Assembly (NCBI RefSeq): GCF_028369105.1
Contig: NZ_JAQNDO010000001.1
Coordinates: 806,001 to 870,000 of the forward strand
DNA length: 64,000 nt
Direction: 5' to 3'
From: Polyangium mundeleinium
GTDB lineage: Bacteria; Myxococcota_A; Polyangia; Polyangiales; Polyangiaceae
Shown: in pieces, positions 58,510-64,000 of the stretch
Layout of the letters: the number at the start of each line of letters is the position of its first letter
How positions within the stretch are numbered: the first letter of the stretch is position 1
Translations under genes and position numbers: made by a program
Notes under the pieces: generated by a model
What the model was told of the DNA's origin: nothing
Seen by the model: only the letters and a program-made list of their open reading frames with translations
The model's database searches: none

Positions 58510-60687
58510 ATGGCGCAGAGCAAGACGACTCCGATCGACGAACAGGCAAAAATTCGCGACCTGGAACCCGAACGGAAAGATTCGGCCGGTACGTACCTGA
58601 CAACCGATCAGGGGATCCGCATCGACGATACCGATAACTCGCTCAAGGTCTCCGCCCGAGGTCCCACGCTCCTCGAGGATTTTCACTTCCGCGAGAAGAT
58701 CATGCGATTCGATCACGAGCGCATCCCCGAGCGCGTGGTCCACGCCCGCGGCTCAGCGGCGCACGGGTATTTCCAGGTCTATCAATCCCTGAAGGACCTC
58801 ACCCGCGCGCGGTTCCTCCAGGATCCCTCCGTGAAGACCCCGGTCTTCGTGCGTTTCTCCACGGTCGTCGGCTCCCGCGGCTCCGCCGATACGGTCCGCG
58901 ACGTGCGGGGATTCGCGACCAAGTTCTATACCGAGGAGGGCAATTTTGATCTCGTCGGCAACAACATCCCGGTCTTCTTCATCCAGGATGGGATCAAGTT
59001 TCCGGACGTGGTCCACGCCGTCAAACCGGAGCCGGACCGTGAGATCCCGCAAGCCTCCTCGGCGCACGACACGTTCTGGGATTTCGCGTCGCTCGTGCCC
59101 GAGACCACGCACATGCTCATGTGGATCCTCTCGGACCGCGCGATTCCGCGGAGCTTCCGCATGATGGAGGGCTTCGGCGTCCACACGTTCCGGCTCGTCA
59201 ACGAGGAAGGGAGATCGCGGTTCGTCAAATTCCACTGGAAGCCGCTCCTCGGCGTGCATTCGTTCGTCTGGGACGAGGCCCAGAAGATCGTCGGGAAGGA
59301 CCCCGATTTTCACCGGCGTGATCTCTGGAACGCCATCGAGAAGGGCGCCTATCCCGAGTACGAGCTCGGCTTGCAGGTCATCGAGGAGGACGAGGCCGAC
59401 AGCTTCGATTTCGATTTGCTCGACCCGACGAAGATCGTCCCCGAAGAGCTCGTGCCCGTGCGGCGCGTCGGCAAGCTCGTCTTGAACCGGAACCCCGACA
59501 ATTTCTTCGCCGAGACGGAGCAGGTCGCGTTTTGCGTGCAGAACGTCGTCCCCGGAATCGATTTCACCGACGACCCGCTGATGCACGCGCGCCTCTTCTC
59601 CTACCTCGACACGCAACTCACGCGGCTCGGTGGGCCGAATTTCGCGCAAATCCCGATCAACCGGCCCATCGCGCGGGTGGACAACCACCAGGAGGACGGA
59701 TTCCACCAGCACCGCGTCCCCACGGGGCGCGCGCATTACACGCCGAACTCCGTCGGCGGCGGCTGCCCGATGGTCGCGGGCCCCGGCGCGGGCACGTTCA
59801 CGCATTACCCGGAAAAACTCTCCGGGATGAAGCTGCGCGCGCGAAGCGAGAGCTTCGGGGACCATTTCACCCAGGCGACGCTGTTCTGGAACAGCATGTC
59901 GATGCCCGAAAAGGAGCACCTCGTGAAAGCGGCCGTCTTCGAGCTTGGCAAGTGCGCGAGCAAGGCGATCCGCGAGCGGATGGTCGAGCGATTCACGCGC
60001 GTCGACGTCGCCTTTGGCCAGGCCGTCGCTACCGGGCTCGGGCTCACGGCGCCCGCGGGCGTGGGCGCGACCGTGAAGAAGGCCGCGCAGGCCGTGGCGC
60101 AGAAGCTCACGACGAAACGCACGGTGGGCGCGTCGCCCGCGCTCAGCATGGAGAACACCATGAAGACTTCGATTCGCACGCGCCGCATCGCCATCCTCGC
60201 GGAGAAGGGCGTGAGCCTCGCGGAGCTTTCGGCGGTGCGCAATGCGCTCGTCGCGGAAGGAGCCGAGGTGGAGGTGATCTCGTCGAGGCTCGGCACGATC
60301 GAGGCCGCGGAGGGCGGCGACGTCGAGGTCGATCAGGCGAGCATCCACGTCGGCTCCATTCTTTACGACGCGGTCTTCGTGCCCGGCGGGGCGGCAAGCG
60401 TCGAGGTGATGAAAAAGCTCGGGGATCCGATCCATTTCGTCAATGAGGCGTTCCGTCACAACAAGCCCATCGGGGCGACGGGCGAGGGCGTGGAGCTGCT
60501 CCTCGCCTCGAACATCAAGGGCGTGACCGTGGCGAGCGCGCAGGCGGCGGGACAAACCTTCGAGGCCGAGGGGGTGGTGACGGTGCGCGGCGCGAGCGAC
60601 CTCACGGTCTTCATCCAGAGCTTCGTCAAGGCGATCGCGCAGCACCGGCACTGGAACCGCGCCGAGAAGGAGGCCGTGCCGGCCTGA
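58510..60687 (+). CDS. katE: Large-subunit catalase (clade 2, HPII/KatE-like)
   Basis: 725 residues, the length of large-subunit heme catalases. Core features: [16 protein letters not shown] with the catalytic His, [31 protein letters not shown] with the conserved Asn, and [18 protein letters not shown] with the proximal Tyr. The C-terminal 170 residues are a DJ-1/GATase-like domain ([24 protein letters not shown]), as in HPII. The enzyme dismutates hydrogen peroxide in the cytoplasm. ATG follows GGGAGGG. Divergent from the propeller lipoprotein, with two CATTTCGA direct repeats (58421-58428, 58439-58446) upstream as possible control sites. Confidence 0.95.
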   Translation: MAQSKTTPIDEQAKIRDLEPERKDSAGTYLTTDQGIRIDDTDNSLKVSARGPTLLEDFHFREKIMRFDHERIPERVVHARGSAAHGYFQVYQSLKDLTRARFLQDPSVKTPVFVRFSTVVGSRGSADTVRDVRGFATKFYTEEGNFDLVGNNIPVFFIQDGIKFPDVVHAVKPEPDREIPQASSAHDTFWDFASLVPETTHMLMWILSDRAIPRSFRMMEGFGVHTFRLVNEEGRSRFVKFHWKPLLGVHSFVWDEAQKIVGKDPDFHRRDLWNAIEKGAYPEYELGLQVIEEDEADSFDFDLLDPTKIVPEELVPVRRVGKLVLNRNPDNFFAETEQVAFCVQNVVPGIDFTDDPLMHARLFSYLDTQLTRLGGPNFAQIPINRPIARVDNHQEDGFHQHRVPTGRAHYTPNSVGGGCPMVAGPGAGTFTHYPEKLSGMKLRARSESFGDHFTQATLFWNSMSMPEKEHLVKAAVFELGKCASKAIRERMVERFTRVDVAFGQAVATGLGLTAPAGVGATVKKAAQAVAQKLTTKRTVGASPALSMENTMKTSIRTRRIAILAEKGVSLAELSAVRNALVAEGAEVEVISSRLGTIEAAEGGDVEVDQASIHVGSILYDAVFVPGGAASVEVMKKLGDPIHFVNEAFRHNKPIGATGEGVELLLASNIKGVTVASAQAAGQTFEAEGVVTVRGASDLTVFIQSFVKAIAQHRHWNRAEKEAVPA

Positions 60688-60808
60688 GCCCGAGGCGGCT
60701 GAAATCGCAGCCCTCTGCGCGAACGCGTCCGGTTTCTCGATCCGTCGCGCGCGCCTGTGGCAGGATGCCGCCTCCCGGCGCACGCGCCGACAAAGGACGG
60801 AGACGCAG

Positions 60809-61141
60809 ATGAAGAAACTCGCGGTTGGGTTCGTGATGGTGGGCGGGATGTTGCTCGCGGCGGCTTGCGGGAACAAGGAGACCACCGAGACCAAGCCGAC
60901 GGAGGCCGCGGGCGCGGCGGCGCCGGCGGCGGAATCGATTGGCGTCCCGGAGTGCGACGCGTACTTCAAGAAGGTCGCCGAATGCATGGGCAAGAAGCCC
61001 GAGCTCAAGCCCATGCTCGAGCCGGCGATGAAGCAGAGCGCGCAGGCCTGGAAGCCGCTCGCGGCGAACCCGGCCACGAAGGACGGCCTCATCAAGGGCT
61101 GCACCGCGGCCGTCGAGCAGCTCGCGAAGCAGTGTAACTGA
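60809..61141 (+). CDS. Small lipoprotein, 110 aa
   Basis: Signal with lipobox LAAA-C20, then a Thr/Ala/Glu-rich linker (residues 22-42). The mature part has four cysteines (PECDAY, AECMGK, KGCTAA, KQCN) in a CX9C-like helical arrangement, implying two disulfides in a short helical hairpin. This pattern recurs in small myxobacterial lipoproteins of unknown role. 121 nt after katE; followed by a hairpin terminator. Confidence 0.75.
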   Translation: MKKLAVGFVMVGGMLLAAACGNKETTETKPTEAAGAAAPAAESIGVPECDAYFKKVAECMGKKPELKPMLEPAMKQSAQAWKPLAANPATKDGLIKGCTAAVEQLAKQCN

Positions 61142-61154
61142 AGCAGGTGCGTGG

Positions 61155-61178
61155 GGCGCCGGCCTCGACGCCGGCGCC
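61155..61178. terminator. GC hairpin between convergent genes
   Basis: Perfect 9-bp arms GGCGCCGGC (61155-61163) and GCCGGCGCC (61170-61178) with loop CTCGAC, extended by flanking GG/CC. It lies between the small lipoprotein stop (61141) and the methionine aminopeptidase stop (61194). No T-run. A likely bidirectional terminator. Confidence 0.55.
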
Positions 61179-61193
61179 GCCCCGTCACGCGGC

Positions 61194-61976
61194 CTAAAGC
61201 GCAGCGGCCAGGGCCATCTCCGGCTCGGGCGTGAGGATCTCGCAGCCCTTCCGCGTCACCACCACCGTGTGCTCGAATTGCGCCGAGAGCGAGCCGTCTT
61301 CGGTGACCACGGTCCATCCATCGCCGAGCAGCCGCACCTCTGCGCCCCCGAGGTTTACCATCGGCTCGATGGTGAAGACCATTCCCGCGCGGAGCCTGAC
61401 CCCCGTGCCGCGCCGGCCGACGTGGCTCACGTGGGGCGCGGCGTGCATGGAGCGGCCGATGCCGTGCCCGCCGTATTCGCGCACCACCGAGCATCCCTCG
61501 CGGCGCGCGAGCTCGTCGATCGCCGCGCCGATATCGCCGAGCCGCGCGCCATCGCGGACCTGCGCGATTCCCGCGTCGCGGCAGCGGCGCGCGACATCGA
61601 CGACGTGCCTCGCCTCGGGCGACGGACGGCCGATGAAAAACGTCGCCGACGTGTCGCCATGATATCCGCCGAGCTCCGTGGTCACGTCGACATTGACGAT
61701 ATCGCCGTCGGCGAGGACCTCCGCAGGGGTCGGGATGCCGTGACAGACCACGTGGTTGCGGCTCACGCAGACCGAGGCGGGAAAGCCGTGGTAGCCGAGC
61801 TGGCTCGGACGTCCGCCGCGGCGTGCGGTGTCTTCTCGAACCCACTGATCGATCTGGTCGGCGCGCACGCCGGGGGCGAGGCGTGCGGCCACGGTCGCGA
61901 GGGTCGCGGCGGCAGCGCGGCCTGCCAGGCGCATGGCTTCGACGGAGCGGGGCGTCTGAATGTCGATGGACGGCAT
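61194..61976 (-). CDS. map: Type I methionine aminopeptidase
   Basis: 260 residues. All metal ligands of MetAP are visible: [16 protein letters not shown] (two Asp), [14 protein letters not shown] (His), MVFTIEPMV (Glu) and AQFEHTVVV (Glu); the earlier [20 protein letters not shown] has the substrate-site His. It removes the initiator methionine from nascent proteins. The length is that of the bacterial type Ia enzyme with no N-terminal extension. A second map copy elsewhere would be expected, as this one is not next to secY or infA. Confidence 0.93.
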   Translation of the reverse strand: MPSIDIQTPRSVEAMRLAGRAAAATLATVAARLAPGVRADQIDQWVREDTARRGGRPSQLGYHGFPASVCVSRNHVVCHGIPTPAEVLADGDIVNVDVTTELGGYHGDTSATFFIGRPSPEARHVVDVARRCRDAGIAQVRDGARLGDIGAAIDELARREGCSVVREYGGHGIGRSMHAAPHVSHVGRRGTGVRLRAGMVFTIEPMVNLGGAEVRLLGDGWTVVTEDGSLSAQFEHTVVVTRKGCEILTPEPEMALAAAL

Positions 61977-62082
61977 GGTACGCGCGAGGATGCTGGCGCT
62001 CGCCGACGAGATCCAATACCGTTTCGATATGGCTCACGCGGAGCGCTTGGATCCGGGCGCGAGTCGTGGTAGCGATCGTTGC

Positions 62083-62382
62083 ATGAGCCTGGCGCAGCTC
62101 AAGTACTTCGTGGCGGTGGCCGAGGAAGGGAACGTCACCCGCGCGGCGACGCGCCTCCGGATCGCGCAGCCGCCGCTCACCCGGCAGATCCGCAGCCTGG
62201 AGGACGAGCTCGGCGTCGCGCTTTTCGAGCGGACGGCACGCGGCGTGCGCCTCTTGCCGTCGGGGGAGACGATGCTCGCGCACGCCCGCGCGATTCTGGC
62301 GCAGGTCGACGCGGCCGTGGTGGCCGTGCAGACGGGCGCCCCGGTGCTCTCCGGAGCGTCCGCCGTGGATTCGCCGCGCTGA
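62083..62382 (+). CDS. LysR-type DNA-binding domain only (99 aa, truncated)
   Basis: The ATG gives [44 protein letters not shown], a complete LysR winged helix-turn-helix, followed by [19 protein letters not shown] and the start of the linker helix, then a stop. The whole effector-binding domain of about 200 residues is missing. It could be a decayed gene or a functional DNA-binding stub that competes with full-length LysR proteins. Divergent from map; its stop is 3 nt from the convergent GST gene, so no room remains for the lost part. Confidence 0.75.
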   Translation: MSLAQLKYFVAVAEEGNVTRAATRLRIAQPPLTRQIRSLEDELGVALFERTARGVRLLPSGETMLAHARAILAQVDAAVVAVQTGAPVLSGASAVDSPR

Positions 62383-62385
62383 CGT

Positions 62386-63009
62386 TCAGCCGGTCGAGAT
62401 CCGCTTGAACGCCGGCCGCTCCATACAGCGGCCCGTCCACGCCTGGATGTGGGGCCAGCGGGCCAGCGAGGGCACGACCCCCATCTGGTACCACCAGAGA
62501 TCGGCCGCGAGCAGCGCGTCCGCCAGCGTGAACGAGTCCCCGGTCACGTAGGGTTTGTCCTTGAGCTCCGCGTCCAGGAGGTCGAGCAGCCCTTCGAATT
62601 CTTTGCGCGCGCTTTCGCCCTGCGCCGCGTTCTTCTGCTCGTCCGGGACCTCCGGGGACGTATTGATCATGACCCGCGTCCCGGCATTGAGGAGCGACGC
62701 GGCGGCCCATACCGTCCACGACATCGCGCGCCCGTGCGCTTGCGTGCCGGCCTTCGGCCAGAGACCCTTCGCCACGCCGTATTTCTCCCCGAGGTAGATA
62801 TTGATGGCCGCGGACTCGAAATACGGCACCCCGTCGTCGACGAGCGTCGGGACCTTGCCATTCGGGTTCAGTTTCAGGAACTCGGGCTTCTTCTGATCGC
62901 CCGCTTTTAGATCCATCCGCACCCCTTCATACGGGATGCCGAGCTCTTCGAGCGCCCAATGGGTGCGGACCGCGCTGGAGTACGGCGAGAAATAAAACTT
63001 GATGGACAT
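62386..63009 (-). CDS. Glutathione S-transferase
   Basis: 207 residues. The N-terminal thioredoxin-like domain has FYFSPYSSAVRTHWALEELGIPY, with the Ser/Tyr positions used for thiol activation, and the cis-Pro plus E-S pair of the glutathione site in NPNGKVPTLVDDGVPYFESAAI. The C-terminal helical domain has the N-capping Asp in SFTLADALLAADLW. The sequence is beta/theta-like. It conjugates or reduces electrophiles with glutathione, or acts as a glutathione-dependent isomerase. Cytosolic. Confidence 0.9.
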   Translation of the reverse strand: MSIKFYFSPYSSAVRTHWALEELGIPYEGVRMDLKAGDQKKPEFLKLNPNGKVPTLVDDGVPYFESAAINIYLGEKYGVAKGLWPKAGTQAHGRAMSWTVWAAASLLNAGTRVMINTSPEVPDEQKNAAQGESARKEFEGLLDLLDAELKDKPYVTGDSFTLADALLAADLWWYQMGVVPSLARWPHIQAWTGRCMERPAFKRISTG

Positions 63010-63337
63010 CTCTTTGAGTACCTCCCTGGGCCCCCGCTACTTGACATGAACGGATGATCAGTACAAGAGAAAAAAACGCCCGCGTCGACCGGGAAAAACC
63101 GGGGCCTGGTCGATCGGCGTGGGTCACGCCGTCGCGGCCCCGTGGTCCTCCGCCCGAAAGCCGTGGAGTTTGGCGGGGATTGCTCCGGCGGTGAACACGC
63201 CGCCGCCGGGGTGGACGGCGCACGGCCCGCGATGCGGCCCCGCGTGGTCGTGGGCATCGTGGACGGATTCTGACGTCCCGGAGAAAATACAGCGTGTCGC
63301 TTGACATCTACGAAGAGCTTCGTACATCATCGGGCCC
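63010..63337. other. 328-bp divergent intergenic region (GST / BlaI)
   Basis: No supported gene. Near the GST start, an imperfect inverted repeat CTTGTAC...GTCAAG is read on the minus strand (about 63034-63068) and may be its control site. The BlaI promoter and operator occupy 63301-63328. The middle part is GC-rich with no distinct structure. Confidence 0.4.
63301..63328 (+). promoter_or_regulatory. BlaI promoter with operator inside the spacer
   Basis: -35 TTGACA (63301-63306), a 16-bp spacer, then TACATC (63323-63328). The spacer is filled by TACGAAGAGCTTCGTA (63309-63324), a palindrome with perfect 7-bp arms, a typical size for a MecI/BlaI dimer site. The -10 ends only 9 bp before the ATG of blaI, so the message is leaderless or nearly so. 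Autorepression is strongly suggested. Confidence 0.75.
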
Positions 63338-63724
63338 ATGGTGAACAGGTCGCTCCCGACGGACGCGGAGCTTGCGATCCTGCGCGTCCTTTGGCGCCGC
63401 GGCCCCTCGACGGTGCGTGAGGTCCACGAGGATCTCACGCCCGTTCAGGGCACGGGGTACACGACGGTGCTCAAGCTCATGCAGATCATGGCCCAAAAAG
63501 GGCTTGTCGAGCGCGACGAGGCGGGCAAGAGCCACGTGTATCGAGCGATCATTCCCGAGGACCAGGCCCAGAAAGGGCTCGTGCACGACCTCGTGGAAAA
63601 GGCCTTCGGCGGCTCGGCGTCGCGGCTCGTGATGCGCGCGCTCTCGACCGAGCGTGCCTCCCGCGAGGAGCTCGCCGAGATTCGCGCGCTGCTCGACGAC
63701 ATCGAGCGAAAGAGGTCGAAATGA
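63338..63724 (+). CDS. blaI: BlaI/MecI-family repressor
   Basis: 128 residues. Winged helix at residues 5-75: LPTDAELAILRVLWRRGPSTVREVHEDLTPVQGTGYTTVLKLMQIMAQKGLVERDEAGKSHVYRA, the standard BlaI fold, followed by a helical dimer and cleavage region. In relatives the repressor is cut on signalling by a BlaR1/MecR1 peptidase. No ribosome-binding site is present, consistent with a leaderless message. The stop overlaps the ATG of the M56 peptidase (ATGA), matching the usual blaI-blaR1 pair. The regulated target need not be a beta-lactamase; none is seen in the window. Confidence 0.92.
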   Translation: MVNRSLPTDAELAILRVLWRRGPSTVREVHEDLTPVQGTGYTTVLKLMQIMAQKGLVERDEAGKSHVYRAIIPEDQAQKGLVHDLVEKAFGGSASRLVMRALSTERASREELAEIRALLDDIERKRSK

Positions 63725-64000
63725 GCCTCGCACACCTCGCCTCCTCGCCGTTTGTCGCGGCGCTCGGGCTCGCGCTCCTGCATTTCCTCTGGCAAGGCGC
63801 GGTGATCGCCCTTTTTCTGGCCGCGACTCTCGCGAGCCTGCCACGCAGCCACGCCGCCGCGCGTTATACGGCCGCCTGTGCCGCGCTTGCGCTCATGGCG
63901 CTCGCGCCGCCGCTCACGTTCGCCTATTTCCACGCGGCCCTCGCCGTCGATCCGTTCGTCCCGCCGAACGCCTGGGCCATGCTCTCCGCGCCTGCGGAAG
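63721..64000 (+). CDS. M56-family BlaR1-like membrane peptidase (3' cut by window end)
   Basis: Only the first 93 codons are in the window. They show two membrane spans: LGLALLHFLWQGAVIALFLAA, with the L-H-x-L-W-Q-G signature of M56 proteins, and YTAACAALALMALAPPLTFAYF. The HExxH zinc site and any sensor domain lie beyond the end. The gene overlaps blaI by 4 nt and would encode its signal-activated protease. Confidence 0.85.
   Translation, partial: MSLAHLASSPFVAALGLALLHFLWQGAVIALFLAATLASLPRSHAAARYTAACAALALMALAPPLTFAYFHAALAVDPFVPPNAWAMLSAPAE

Noticed and set aside
58753-62283. A 1176-codon open frame on the minus strand opposite katE and map
   Set aside because: It is a by-product of GC-rich codon bias; katE and map are unmistakable on these bases, and the long frame has a His/Arg/Glu/Leu-rich composition without domains.
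1-64000. tRNA, rRNA, CRISPR array, IS element or prophage
   Set aside because: No cloverleaf-like, rRNA-like, regularly spaced repeat, transposase or phage structural gene was recognised on either strand.

Overview
The window is about 70% G+C with strong G/C bias at third codon positions, and 64 kb of chromosome-like sequence is packed with genes on both strands. There are many lipoproteins with glycine- or proline-rich linkers, an ECF sigma factor fused to a membrane anchor, a Ser/Thr kinase-TPR protein, DUF1592/DUF1552 surface proteins, GspC and c-type heme lipoproteins. Together these point to a myxobacterium, most likely of the Polyangium/Sorangium group. This is an inference from gene content; no rRNA gene is present to confirm it.

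Layout. 1-5.8 kb: the 3' part of an HrpA-type helicase, a small helical protein, a repeat-bearing intergenic region and a large exported protein. 5.8-13.2 kb: LEA14-like lipoprotein, ExbD-like membrane protein coupled to a 38-residue ORF, DEDDh exonuclease, FAD monooxygenase, heme-motif lipoprotein, lytic transglycosylase and enoyl-CoA hydratase-like protein. 13.2-19.4 kb: lipoprotein, fatty acid desaturase, His-rich duplicated protein, a frameshifted Cys-rich miniprotein, a di-heme beta-propeller lipoprotein with a secreted partner, and a cyclophilin. 19.5-22.7 kb: an operon of a membrane protein, a DCC protein and a TetR regulator with clear palindromic operators, then two exported proteins built from three tail-collar-like units. 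22.7-25.2 kb: an RNA-repair module (HD phosphohydrolase-polynucleotide kinase, RNA ligase, pol-beta-fold nucleotidyltransferase). 25.3-32.5 kb: a co-directional surface-protein operon (alpha/beta hydrolase, DUF1592, Tat-exported DUF1552, two lipoproteins, UbiA prenyltransferase). 32.5-43.5 kb: carotenoid-hydratase-like membrane protein, adenylate cyclase, cupin, GNAT, anchored sigma factor with an exported partner, duplicated Cys-rich lipoproteins, ProX-like deacylase, SDR and small alarmone hydrolase. 43.5-57.3 kb: a frameshifted kinase-TPR gene, a dual-HTH regulator, SMI1-like protein, DEAD-box helicase, Tat-exported pirin, GspC, hydrolase, S41 peptidase, zinc-ribbon plus L12-CTD pair, and an AKR-TetR operon. 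57.3-64 kb: lipoprotein, large catalase, small lipoprotein, methionine aminopeptidase, truncated LysR, GST and a BlaI-BlaR1 pair cut by the window end.

The strongest candidate for a distinct system is the RNA-repair module at 22.75-25.23 kb. Its gene set can heal broken RNA ends (kinase and phosphohydrolase), seal them (ligase) and add nucleotides (transferase). Other notable points are two apparent single-base frameshifts, two large imperfect palindromes between genes, a 10-bp-period tandem repeat, and several promoters whose operators can be read directly. No tRNA, rRNA, CRISPR array, insertion sequence or prophage was recognised.
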